The notes: generated from the sequence alone by a model not told the origin. Numbered from the stretch's first letter, positions 1-7,560 are shown. The stretch: DNA of 9,730 nt from Candidatus Heimdallarchaeota archaeon (GCA_023135215.1 JAGLTP010000718.1:1-9730), one strand, 5' to 3'. Translations and numbers: made by a program.

Positions 1-354
1 GTTTTAGTTGCCTCCAATATGTTTGGTGATATTGTTTCTGATTTATGTGCTCAACTAGTTGGTGGTCTTGGTTTTGCTTGTTCAGGTAATATTGGAGACA
101 ATTTTGCAGTATTTGAACCCAGCCATGGCTCCGCTCCAAAATATGTAGGTATGAATAAAGTCAATCCTATTGCTCAAATTTTATCAGCAAAGATGATGCT
201 CGATTGGCTTGGAGAAAAAGAGATGGCCACCAAAGTTGAAGATGCAATAATAGTTGTTATTGCAGAAGGAAAGGTTAGAACATATGATATGGGAGGATCT
301 TCCACAACTTCAGAGATGGTAGAGGAAATCTGTGAGAAACTGTTAAACACTTAG
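1..354 (+). CDS. Isocitrate dehydrogenase-type beta-decarboxylating dehydrogenase, C-terminal fragment
   Basis: The frame is open from base 1, so this is the last 117 residues of a gene that starts outside the window. It belongs to the isocitrate/isopropylmalate dehydrogenase family, which oxidises and decarboxylates 2-hydroxy acids in the cytoplasm. The NMFGDIVSD block carries the two metal-binding Asp residues (visible residues 10 and 14), matching Asp307 and Asp311 of E. coli isocitrate dehydrogenase. The cofactor motif is HGSAPKY (42-48). Lys-Tyr at this place is typical of NADP-dependent isocitrate dehydrogenases, whereas NAD-dependent and isopropylmalate enzymes usually have Asp-Ile. 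Tyr95 in RTYDMGG fits the NADP-site tyrosine, but the Arg that follows it in E. coli is absent. Isocitrate is the best substrate guess, supported by the aconitase and citrate-lyase genes downstream. Homoisocitrate dehydrogenase is possible, isopropylmalate dehydrogenase less so. The gap to the next gene is about 100 bases, so co-transcription is likely but not certain. Confidence 0.85.
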   Translation, partial: VLVASNMFGDIVSDLCAQLVGGLGFACSGNIGDNFAVFEPSHGSAPKYVGMNKVNPIAQILSAKMMLDWLGEKEMATKVEDAIIVVIAEGKVRTYDMGGSSTTSEMVEEICEKLLNT

Positions 355-392
355 CCAGAGAATAATAAACAATTGCAGAATTGCTTGAATGT

Positions 393-412
393 AAAAAGGA
401 GAAATCATATAG
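393..412 (+). promoter_or_regulatory. Possible BRE/TATA-like promoter ahead of the hydro-lyase/citrate lyase operon
   Basis: The 102-base gap after the dehydrogenase gene contains a purine-rich stretch (393-404) followed by TCATATAG (405-412), which resembles an archaeal BRE plus TATA box. A start site about 25 bases downstream would fall near 434-436, leaving a leader of about 20 bases that contains the GGTGA ribosome binding site at 441-445. The match is loose and AT-rich DNA gives such hits by chance. The gap could equally be an internal spacer of a longer operon. Confidence 0.25.
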
Positions 413-440
413 AGATAGCCTTATTACCATCTTTCTAATT

Positions 441-445
441 GGTGA
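441..445 (+). promoter_or_regulatory. Ribosome binding site GGTGA deciding the start at 457
   Basis: GGTGA matches the core of the archaeal anti-Shine-Dalgarno pairing and lies 11 bases before ATG 457. In-frame TTG 439 and GTG 442 touch or overlap this site, and TTG 448 is too close to it, so ATG 457 is the preferred start. The spacing is a little long, hence moderate confidence. Confidence 0.5.
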
Positions 446-456
446 AATTGAGCGAA

Positions 457-1722
457 ATGAAGGCCTTCACATTTATAGAGAAGATAGTTAAATCCCATGC
501 TAATGTGGCAGAAAAGGAGATTTATCCGGGTAATATTATATGGGTCAATCTTGATCTCGTAACTGCAAGAGATTACGCAGGACCTCAAGTTATAGATCTA
601 TTTCAAGAAAATTACCTAGATGCTCAAACTTTCGATAATGAAAAAATCATTTTTACCCCTGACTGTTATCCCTATGGTAATGACCCCAAGCATGCAATAG
701 ATCAAGAAAAAATAAGAGTATTCGCTAAAAAACACAATATTCGTGTCACCGATTTAGGATCGGGTATTGGTTCTCATCTTCTGTTTCGTAGAGGATTTTC
801 AAAACCTGGTGACATAGCTTTTGGAGCTGATAGTCATTATAACATTCTAGGGGCCTTAGGAATTCTTGGGCAGGGAGCAGGAGATGTAATGCTTGCTTTT
901 GCAATGAAAACAGGTAAATCTTGGATTAAGATTCCAGAAACGGTAAAAATTGAGTTAAAAGGAGAATACAATTGGCCAACAACTTCAAAAGATTTAGCGT
1001 TGTATATCCTAAAACAACTGCATGATTATGGCATCACAGGGCAAGCTGTAGAGTTTTATGGAGATATAATCTCAAAACTAAGCATCGAGGATCGTATAAC
1101 TCTGTGCTCATTAATCACTGAAGCTTCAGGATCGATAGGGTTTATTCCTCCCGACGAAGTAACGGCAGAATTCTACAGACAACAAAATATTGAGATAGAA
1201 TTATTATCAGCAGATGAAAATGCAAATTATGTTTCTGAACTTACAATTGATATTCAAGATTTAGGACTATATATTGCATGCCCTCCTCATCCACATAATG
1301 TAAAGCCAATTGAAGAGGTTTTAGGAACGCCAATTAATTCAATAGTAATAGGATCTTGCACAAATGGAACGGCAGCAGATATTCGGGAAGCAGCAAAAAT
1401 TTTAAAGAATCAAAAAATTAGTCCTGAAGTACGATTAGGAATAGTTCCAGCAACTCGCGAAGATTTTGTTTTTGCACATAAAGAAAACACCATGACAGCA
1501 ATTCTCGATGCGGGAGGTAATTTCTTTGGAGCTGGTTGCTCAACATGTGCCAAAGGACAATATGGTTTAACGGGGGGAGAAACAGCAGTTACTATGACAA
1601 CAGGTAACCGTAATACACAGGGAAAAATCGGTCCTGCTGATGTTTATCTAGCTAGTCCTATCGTGGCAGCATCAACAGCAATTGAAGGAAAAATTGCTCT
1701 ACCTAAAAAAAGAGATGATTAA
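457..1722 (+). CDS. LeuC-like hydro-lyase large subunit, divergent
   Basis: This 421-residue protein has the usual length of 3-isopropylmalate dehydratase/homoaconitase large subunits, cytoplasmic [4Fe-4S] enzymes that move a hydroxyl by dehydration and rehydration. The three cluster cysteines are present: C301 in GSCTNG, and C361 and C364 in GCSTC. Asp-Ser-His (125-127) is also conserved. Several other positions differ. The usual Asp-His pair is Asp-Cys (69-70). The second arginine of the NRNFxGR motif is lysine in NRNTQGK (384-390); in mitochondrial aconitase that residue is Arg452, a substrate-carboxylate ligand. The Arg that often follows CTNG is Thr. The start at ATG 457 gives the usual N-terminus and has a GGTGA site upstream; TTG 439 would add six residues. 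The small-subunit gene follows directly. The family and [4Fe-4S] cluster are clear. The substrate is not: citrate, homocitrate, isopropylmalate or an unrecognised 2-hydroxy acid are all possible. Confidence 0.85.
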   Translation: MKAFTFIEKIVKSHANVAEKEIYPGNIIWVNLDLVTARDYAGPQVIDLFQENYLDAQTFDNEKIIFTPDCYPYGNDPKHAIDQEKIRVFAKKHNIRVTDLGSGIGSHLLFRRGFSKPGDIAFGADSHYNILGALGILGQGAGDVMLAFAMKTGKSWIKIPETVKIELKGEYNWPTTSKDLALYILKQLHDYGITGQAVEFYGDIISKLSIEDRITLCSLITEASGSIGFIPPDEVTAEFYRQQNIEIELLSADENANYVSELTIDIQDLGLYIACPPHPHNVKPIEEVLGTPINSIVIGSCTNGTAADIREAAKILKNQKISPEVRLGIVPATREDFVFAHKENTMTAILDAGGNFFGAGCSTCAKGQYGLTGGETAVTMTTGNRNTQGKIGPADVYLASPIVAASTAIEGKIALPKKRDD

Positions 1723-2229
1723 ATGGGTGTAGAAAAAATAAGTGGAAAGGCAAAATTAGTAAAAGTTGATGATATTGATACAGATCAAATTTTCCATCAA
1801 TCCCTATTAACTATACACGATCCACAAGAAATCAAGCCACATATTTTTGGTAATTTGGTAGGTTATGAGAATTTTGCGAAGGAGAATCATGAAAACAAGA
1901 TTCTAGTTGTTGGGAAAAATTTTGGAAAGGGTTCTACTAGACAACAGGCTGTAACTGGTTTTCTTGCACATAAAATCAAAGCCATCATTGGTGAGTCTTT
2001 TGGTCCGATTTACTATAGTAATGCTGTAAATTCAGGATTGTTACTTGTTGAAGTTCCTGGTATTTTCGAATTCTTAATTGATGATTTTGATGTTTTAGAA
2101 ATTGATGTTGAGAAATCTACAATCTTGAATGTTGACAAGGGAAGCGAGATAAAATGCATTCCAATTCCAAAACCTGCTTTGGATATTATGGAGGCAGGGG
2201 GGTTATTGAAATTAGGGGACAAGATGTGA
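1723..2229 (+). CDS. LeuD-like hydro-lyase small (swivel) subunit, divergent
   Basis: This 168-residue protein has the typical length of LeuD/homoaconitase small subunits, the swivel domain that closes the active site of the large subunit. Its ATG follows the partner's stop codon with no gap, so the two are surely co-translated as a heteromer. The entry motif DTD (19-21) is present. The signature GxNFGCGSSREH reads as GKNFGKGSTRQQ (64-75). The catalytic Ser (71) and substrate-binding Arg (73) remain, while the Cys, the second Ser and the Glu-His have become Lys, Thr and Gln-Gln. The specificity loop that reads YLRT in characterised homoaconitase and YLV-type in isopropylmalate isomerases is LLTI here (28-31), so no familiar substrate is predicted. 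There is no strong ribosome binding site, which fits translation by readthrough or reinitiation from the upstream gene. The family is clear and the substrate unresolved. Confidence 0.85.
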   Translation: MGVEKISGKAKLVKVDDIDTDQIFHQSLLTIHDPQEIKPHIFGNLVGYENFAKENHENKILVVGKNFGKGSTRQQAVTGFLAHKIKAIIGESFGPIYYSNAVNSGLLLVEVPGIFEFLIDDFDVLEIDVEKSTILNVDKGSEIKCIPIPKPALDIMEAGGLLKLGDKM

Positions 2230-2233
2230 GGGT
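2228..2233 (+). promoter_or_regulatory. Ribosome binding site GAGGGT for the single-chain hydro-lyase
   Basis: GAGGGT lies five bases before ATG 2239 and begins inside the TGA stop of the LeuD-like gene. It supports ATG 2239 as the start and suggests translational coupling to the upstream gene. Confidence 0.5.
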
Positions 2234-2238
2234 ATGAA

Positions 2239-4092
2239 ATGACTGGCAAGACTTATTCAGAAAAATTGTTTTCAATCAAAACTAAACAATCTGTAAGTGC
2301 GGGAGACATAGTTTTTGCAGAACCGGACCTAATCTTATCCCACGATAATTCTGCATCTATTTACAAAACATTCCAAAAAATGGGTGGTACAAAAATCAAA
2401 TATCCTAATCGTTTGGTTATTGTTCTAGATCATGATTCCCCTCCAACTAGTGTTACTATTGCTAACGATCATAAGACCATTAGAGAACTAGTAAAGAATC
2501 AAAACATTACAAATTATTATGATGAAGGGGTGGGGATATGTCATCAACTTATGTCAAATCACGCACTACCAAATATGCTCATTGTAGGTTCCGATTCCCA
2601 TACTTGTACAAGTGGAGCTTTTACAGCATTTTCAGCAGGAATTGACAGAACTGAAACTGCAGGATTATGGTTAACAGGTAAAACATGGTTCAGAGTACCT
2701 GAAACAATAAAAATTGAATTAGAAGGAGAACTTCCACCTGGTGTTTACGCAAAAGATATTGCTTTATACATCATGAATGCTATTGGTGCCGCCGGAGCAT
2801 TATACAAAAGTATAGAATTCCATGGAGAAGGAGTAAAAAACCTAAGTATCTCTGAACGCATGACACTAGCTAATTTAGCTTCAGAAATGGGAGCTAAAAC
2901 AGCAATTTTTCCACCTGATGTAATGCTAGTTGATTGGTTAAAAAAGAAACACAGTGACAAGGACATTATTGCAGAAGATGATCTATTTTGGTCAGATGAT
3001 AATGCTATTTTTAGTCAAAATTTTACTGTTACTCTTGGCAAGTTAGAACCTCTTATTGCGATTCCTCATCAAGTAGATAATGCTCAATTTATTAGTGATG
3101 TTGGTGATATATTCATTCATCAAGCTTTTCTTGGTACTTGTACAAACGCTCGATTAGATGATTTGACTATTGCAGCATCAGTATTGAAGGGTAAAAGAGT
3201 AAAAGAGGGGGTTGTCTTCCTCGTAGCACCAGCTTCTCAGGAAATTTATCTTAAAGCTATGGAGAATGACATTATTCAAACACTAGTTAAAGCAGGAGCT
3301 ACAATTCTTTCATGCAGCTGTGGTCCATGTTTAGGGAAGGGACAAGGAATTCCTGCAGATGGATGGAACATAATATCAACTGCAAATAGAAATTTTCTGG
3401 GAAGAATGGGTAACAAAAATTCTTCAATATATTTAGCATCTCCTGCTACTGTAGCAGCATCTGCAATTGCAGGTAAAATAGTGGATCCTAGAGAATACCT
3501 TTCAATAAAAATCATAGATACAGAAAAGCAAATAGAGCTCCAACCAAGAGCTTTGGAAGCAAAAATCCTTGTGATTACATCTGAAGACGATAGGAATAAC
3601 CAAAATATTTGGAATTATAGTGACATAAACGATTTTAATACAGATCAAATGTTTGCTGGAGGTTTAACCTATGACATAAAATCATCGGATGGCGAGAAAA
3701 TAGTACCTCATTTGTTCAAGGGTCTAGATGAGACTTTTGCGATGAGAGTTAAAAAGGGAGATATTGTTATTGGAGGAGAAAATTTTGGATGTGGTTCTTC
3801 AAGAGAACATCCTGCAGTAGGATTAGCAACCGCAGGTGTGAAAGCTGTCATTGTTAAATCAGTCTCAAGAATTTTCTATAGATCAGCTATTAATCAGGGA
3901 TTACCAATCATTGTACATCCAGAACTTGTAGACAATTTTGATGAAAATGAATCAATATCTATCGATTTGGAAAATGGAAGAATAACTAATGGAGAACGTG
4001 TATTCCTCTTCCCCAAACTACCAGAAGAACTTCTTGATATTTTTAATGCAGGAGGTTTAATCAAACACTATCAAAAACAACATTCAGAATAG
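2239..4092 (+). CDS. Single-chain aconitase-family hydro-lyase (LeuC-LeuD-type fusion), probable aconitase
   Basis: This 617-residue protein joins a catalytic [4Fe-4S] region (about 1-415), a linker (about 416-445) and a swivel domain (about 446-605). Active-site motifs are intact: DHD (64-66), H102, GSDSH (117-121), C301 in GTCTNAR, C361 and C364 in CGPC, NRNFLGR (383-389), and GCGSSREH (517-524) with the catalytic Ser and Arg. A further cysteine, C359, sits just before the cluster pair. Between the dehydrogenase and citrate lyase genes, citrate/isocitrate isomerisation is the natural role. However, the swivel half looks more like LeuD than classical aconitase. The loop after NTDQ (467-470) reads GGLTYD and shows no arginine where aconitase has the substrate-binding Arg580. 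Isopropylmalate, homocitrate or methylcitrate chemistry therefore cannot be excluded. The start at 2239 has a GAGGGT site; the next gene starts 10 bases after the stop. Confidence 0.8.
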   Translation: MTGKTYSEKLFSIKTKQSVSAGDIVFAEPDLILSHDNSASIYKTFQKMGGTKIKYPNRLVIVLDHDSPPTSVTIANDHKTIRELVKNQNITNYYDEGVGICHQLMSNHALPNMLIVGSDSHTCTSGAFTAFSAGIDRTETAGLWLTGKTWFRVPETIKIELEGELPPGVYAKDIALYIMNAIGAAGALYKSIEFHGEGVKNLSISERMTLANLASEMGAKTAIFPPDVMLVDWLKKKHSDKDIIAEDDLFWSDDNAIFSQNFTVTLGKLEPLIAIPHQVDNAQFISDVGDIFIHQAFLGTCTNARLDDLTIAASVLKGKRVKEGVVFLVAPASQEIYLKAMENDIIQTLVKAGATILSCSCGPCLGKGQGIPADGWNIISTANRNFLGRMGNKNSSIYLASPATVAASAIAGKIVDPREYLSIKIIDTEKQIELQPRALEAKILVITSEDDRNNQNIWNYSDINDFNTDQMFAGGLTYDIKSSDGEKIVPHLFKGLDETFAMRVKKGDIVIGGENFGCGSSREHPAVGLATAGVKAVIVKSVSRIFYRSAINQGLPIIVHPELVDNFDENESISIDLENGRITNGERVFLFPKLPEELLDIFNAGGLIKHYQKQHSE

Positions 4093-4097
4093 AGGGA
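4092..4097 (+). promoter_or_regulatory. Ribosome binding site GAGGGA for the SucC-like citrate lyase subunit
   Basis: GAGGGA lies five bases before ATG 4103 and overlaps the last base of the upstream stop codon. It supports that start and a single polycistronic message. Confidence 0.5.
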
Positions 4098-4102
4098 AAA
4101 AA

Positions 4103-5410
4103 ATGAGATTATATGAATATGAAGCTAAACAGATTTTTGAGAAATTTGGATTAATAATTCCAAAGCAAATTGCAATAGTTAAAGATATTGAGCAGTTAAA
4201 TGATCTTTCAATATCCTTTCCAATAATGATCAAAGCGATGGTATTGATAGGTGGTCGAGGTAAAGTGGGAGGGATTAAAAAGGCAAAAAATATTGATGAG
4301 ACAAAGACGATTATTAGTGAAATGCTCAAACTCTCAATTCATGGTTACTCAATAGAAAAAATACTGCTAGAAGAAGCTGTCAATATCTCAAGTGAGATTT
4401 ATTTATCAATTACTACTGATCCAGCAACCTTTGATATTGTAATAGTAGCTTCAGCAAGCGGTGGAGTGGACATAGAAGAAGTTGCTAGACAAAATCCTGA
4501 AAAAATTTGGAAAAGGACAATTCTGGAAAATGTAAAAGAATTACCAGGTGCTATAGCTGATGAAGCAGTAGAATTTTTGGTGAAGAGTGAATCAAATTTA
4601 ATAGGATCGGAGAATCAACTAAAAGTAGCAATTCAATCTCTTTATTCAGCTTTTCAAACTGCGGAAGCGAAAATATGTGAGATAAATCCTCTAATTGTTG
4701 CAGAGGATGAGAGAATTATTGCTGCAGATGCAAAAGTAGTACTTGATGACAATAGTTTGTATAGACAAGAGCCTTTATTGAAATCTATTGGAATAGATCC
4801 AAGAAGTAAAAGACATGATATTTCAGAACAAACATTTTTTGAGGATAAGGCTTACAGAATAGGCTTTCCATATTTAGATTTACTTGATGAGCCTGAGGAA
4901 TTTGTAAAAGAAGAAGATAAACTTTATGTTGGTTTGGTTCCTGGAGGAGCAGGTTATGGTATTTTTTCTATTGATGAGGTTGTTAATGTAGGGAACCGCT
5001 ATTTTAACGGTAAAGTTGTGCCAATAAATTTCATGGATAGTGGAGGTGGTCCATCACTCAGCAAAGTAGCAGATATGTTTCATTTACTTATGGATCATCC
5101 TGCTACCGATTTAATAATTACAAGTCGATTTGGAGGAATTTCCAGCTGTGACATATTTATTCGTGGTTTAATAATGTCATTAAGAGATCGATACACAAAA
5201 AGGAAACGGATGATTCCCGTCTTCGGTAGAATGGTTGGAACTGATTTAGCTGCAGCTCGTGAGTATTTTGAAAAAGCTAAAAGGGAGACACCAGAACCAT
5301 TAAAGGATTTACACATTGTTGTGGGGAACCAGAAAATCATGGCAGATGTCATAAAAGATGGCATAGAATATGGTTTCAAAATAAAGAGTCAAGAGGGAGT
5401 AACTAGGTGA
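4103..5410 (+). CDS. aclB: ATP-citrate lyase small subunit, SucC-like (AclB/CcsA type)
   Basis: This 435-residue protein is built like the beta subunit of succinyl-CoA synthetase, the half that binds ATP and passes phosphate to the partner's histidine. The ATP-grasp region (about 1-225) opens with MRLYEYEAK. It carries Lys44, the nucleotide-binding GGRGK (50-54), and Mg2+ ligands Asn195 in EINP and Asp209 in DAK, with the same spacing as in E. coli SucC. The C-terminal ligase-CoA domain (about 275-430) has NFMDSGGG (309-316) and SRFGGISSCD (341-350). It is about 45 residues longer than typical SucC, mostly in the linker between the two domains and at the C-terminus. The call as citrate lyase rather than succinyl-CoA synthetase rests on the next gene, a SucD-like protein fused to a citryl-CoA lyase domain. 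The two genes are translationally coupled, as expected for subunits of one complex. Confidence 0.82.
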   Translation: MRLYEYEAKQIFEKFGLIIPKQIAIVKDIEQLNDLSISFPIMIKAMVLIGGRGKVGGIKKAKNIDETKTIISEMLKLSIHGYSIEKILLEEAVNISSEIYLSITTDPATFDIVIVASASGGVDIEEVARQNPEKIWKRTILENVKELPGAIADEAVEFLVKSESNLIGSENQLKVAIQSLYSAFQTAEAKICEINPLIVAEDERIIAADAKVVLDDNSLYRQEPLLKSIGIDPRSKRHDISEQTFFEDKAYRIGFPYLDLLDEPEEFVKEEDKLYVGLVPGGAGYGIFSIDEVVNVGNRYFNGKVVPINFMDSGGGPSLSKVADMFHLLMDHPATDLIITSRFGGISSCDIFIRGLIMSLRDRYTKRKRMIPVFGRMVGTDLAAAREYFEKAKRETPEPLKDLHIVVGNQKIMADVIKDGIEYGFKIKSQEGVTR

Positions 5411-5411
5411 G
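5405..5411 (+). promoter_or_regulatory. Ribosome binding site AGGTGAG overlapping the aclB stop codon
   Basis: AGGTGAG is a strong archaeal ribosome binding site four bases before ATG 5416. It contains the TGA stop of the SucC-like gene (5408-5410). A GTG at 5407 in the same frame as the downstream gene would overlap this site, so ATG 5416 is preferred. The arrangement predicts translational coupling of the two subunits. Confidence 0.65.
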
Positions 5412-5415
5412 AACT

Positions 5416-7560
5416 ATGGCAAAAGGAATGCTAAATCCAGATCAAGGTTTACTTTATTATTTAATTAAAGAAGTCAGACCAGAGCTAGCAAATCAAATCA
5501 CTAAAACAAAAACAATTGAAACCATGATTGTAGGTCTCGGAAGACAAGGAACTAGACATGCACAACTCATGATGGAATATGGAACTAATGTTACCTGTGG
5601 TGTAGCTCCTGGTAGAGGGGGAACAAAAGTTCATGAAACTATACCTGTTTATAATTCAGCACAAGAAGCAATTAATAATCACTCAGATATTGCAATCGCT
5701 AGCATATGGAGACATTATTCCACTGCTAAAGATGCAACAATTGAGGTGATAAAGTCAGGGATTCCTATTGTTGTTCTAATCTCTGAATTTATTCCATTGA
5801 AAGATGTGAGAGATATTCTAGTTGAAGCTAGAAAGCACAAAACGATTCTATTTGGTGGAAACACACCAGGAATAATTTTCCCACCAGAAGGAATAAAAGT
5901 TGGCATGCTTCCAGATATTTTTCAAGCACAAATTATTGGAGAAGAAGTGGGAGCAAAAGGTGTAACAATTTTATCTCGAAGCGGGGCAATTCTCTATCAT
6001 ATGTCAGATGCATTAGCTAGTGCAGGTATTGCACAAAATGGTGTATTAGGGATAGGAGGAGATGGTGCAATAGGGGCCAGATTTGTAGATCTTGTTTCGT
6101 TGGTAATGAAATATGAGGAGACAGATTTAGTAGTAGTTGCAGGAGAAATAGGAGGGATGCAAGAAGAATTGCTTGCACAAGACATGATAGCTCACCCTGA
6201 GAAATATCCCAAACCATTAGTTGCATTAATTTCAGGAGCTAATGCTCCAGAAGGGAAAACAATGGGACATGCAGGAGCAGTAATATCTCCAGGCCAGAAT
6301 TATGGTACTTTTATTTCAAAAAAAGAGATATTAGAAAAAGCAGGAGCTACAGTAGTTAATCATCAAAGAGATTTAATCGAAGCTGTAAAATCCAAGTTAA
6401 ATAAAACCTACTTTGAAATTGAAGATTATTATAATAGAATGCGTAAAAAATGGGATGCTAAATCACCTGAACCCACCTGGGGAACATTAATTACTAATGT
6501 TATGCCCAATAATTTAATTATCCGAGGATATCCTTTGCAAGAGATTATCTCAAGGAAGGGACTACTTGAGACAGCTTATTTACTAAATAATGGTGAATTT
6601 CCTGTTGAGCAAATTGCAGAGCTAGAGAATCTTGCATTAAAAGCTCTAAAGGACGAATTACATACTGGTTATAACATCCTCAATGAAACAGATGTTGCAA
6701 AAGTAATAGGTACTTTTTTGCTACTTGATGATAATCTATCAAGCTTTGCACAAGAAGTTAATGATGGTTCCAAAGTAGTAGCATACGCACTTGGAAGGGT
6801 ATTGAAATATCTTACCAAATTCTTCAATAACGACGATAAAATCATTAATTTACTGAAAGAGGATGTTTCATTTTCAGAATTAATTTACTTAGGTTTAGTA
6901 GGTGAAATACCTTCTGATGTGTCGAAAATTAAATTGCTCGAAGCGATAATCACAGCTTGTGTAGATCATGGAGTCACACCACCTTCTGCACAAGCAACTC
7001 GTATTTTAGCATCGACACGTGCAAATTATGAAGTGGCCCTTTCAGCTGGTACTCAAGCTATTACAGATGTTCATGGTGGTGCAGGTCAAAAAGCAGCAGA
7101 ATTTTTCTTATCAGTTGTTAAGAGTGCTAAAGAAAACAGTAAAGATCTTAATGAAACCACTTTTGAATCAATCCGAGAGACAATCAAAGCTGGAAGAAGG
7201 ATTGAAGGATTAGGGCATCGCATCCATACACAAGACCCTAGAAGAGATGTCCTTTGGGAACTTTCTGAAAAAGCTGGTTATGCAAAAGAATGTGTTTCTG
7301 TTTCAAAATTGGTTACTGATGCGTTCTATAGAGTTAGAGGAATGAATTTACCTATCAATGTGGATGGGGTTATTGGCGCGATTATAGCTGACATGGGCAT
7401 CGATCCTAAACTAGCCAAGGCGGTCTTTGTCTTTGGAAGAATTGCAGGATTAACAGCACATTATTATGAAGAAATCAATACTCAATCCCAGATGAGAAGA
7501 CTTGCTTTCGATAGAGCGGTATATAAAGGACCTTCCATTCGTGAAGTTCTTGAGGATTAA
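5416..7560 (+). CDS. aclA: ATP-citrate lyase large subunit: SucD-like half fused to a citryl-CoA lyase/citrate synthase half
   Basis: This 714-residue protein has two parts. Residues about 35-330 resemble succinyl-CoA synthetase alpha: the CoA-binding PGRGGT (65-70), SRSG (187-190), the catalytic Glu in GEIGG (243-247) and the phospho-His285 in GHAGA. Residues about 352-714 are a citryl-CoA lyase/citrate synthase domain with the catalytic triad His518 (VDHGVTPPS), His601 (GLGHR) and Asp650 (NVDG). These motifs follow citryl-CoA lyase/ACL rather than citrate synthase usage. With the SucC-like partner it should convert citrate, ATP and CoA to oxaloacetate and acetyl-CoA. It is about 100 residues longer than AclA of green sulfur bacteria (about 608). 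The extra length lies between RGY (369-371) and the DHG motif, where two GE(F/I)P-containing segments occur, as in full-length citrate synthase. GTG 5407 would add three residues. A different citrate-like substrate cannot be excluded. Confidence 0.85.
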   Translation: MAKGMLNPDQGLLYYLIKEVRPELANQITKTKTIETMIVGLGRQGTRHAQLMMEYGTNVTCGVAPGRGGTKVHETIPVYNSAQEAINNHSDIAIASIWRHYSTAKDATIEVIKSGIPIVVLISEFIPLKDVRDILVEARKHKTILFGGNTPGIIFPPEGIKVGMLPDIFQAQIIGEEVGAKGVTILSRSGAILYHMSDALASAGIAQNGVLGIGGDGAIGARFVDLVSLVMKYEETDLVVVAGEIGGMQEELLAQDMIAHPEKYPKPLVALISGANAPEGKTMGHAGAVISPGQNYGTFISKKEILEKAGATVVNHQRDLIEAVKSKLNKTYFEIEDYYNRMRKKWDAKSPEPTWGTLITNVMPNNLIIRGYPLQEIISRKGLLETAYLLNNGEFPVEQIAELENLALKALKDELHTGYNILNETDVAKVIGTFLLLDDNLSSFAQEVNDGSKVVAYALGRVLKYLTKFFNNDDKIINLLKEDVSFSELIYLGLVGEIPSDVSKIKLLEAIITACVDHGVTPPSAQATRILASTRANYEVALSAGTQAITDVHGGAGQKAAEFFLSVVKSAKENSKDLNETTFESIRETIKAGRRIEGLGHRIHTQDPRRDVLWELSEKAGYAKECVSVSKLVTDAFYRVRGMNLPINVDGVIGAIIADMGIDPKLAKAVFVFGRIAGLTAHYYEEINTQSQMRRLAFDRAVYKGPSIREVLED

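Noticed and set aside
413..432. Weak inverted repeat (AGATAG and CCATCT around an 8-base loop) upstream of the LeuC-like gene.
   Set aside because: The six-base stem has a mismatch and AT-rich spacer DNA gives such pairs by chance, so it does not support an operator or attenuator.
439..456. TTG 439 or GTG 442 as the start of the LeuC-like gene.
   Set aside because: Both lie at or on the GGTGA site that best serves ATG 457, and the 457 start gives the usual family N-terminus.
2013..2249. Open frame on the minus strand opposite the LeuD-like gene.
   Set aside because: It lies wholly over a well-supported gene and its translation has no recognisable motif. The same holds for the minus-strand frames at 2745-2966, 3276-3515, 4084-4329, 5095-5379, 5715-5906, 5997-6226 and 7569-7751, and the plus-strand frame at 7019-7213.
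4103..7560. Reading the pair as succinyl-CoA synthetase (sucCD).
   Set aside because: The SucD-like half is fused in frame to a citryl-CoA lyase/citrate synthase domain with all three catalytic residues, which is the ATP-citrate lyase arrangement.
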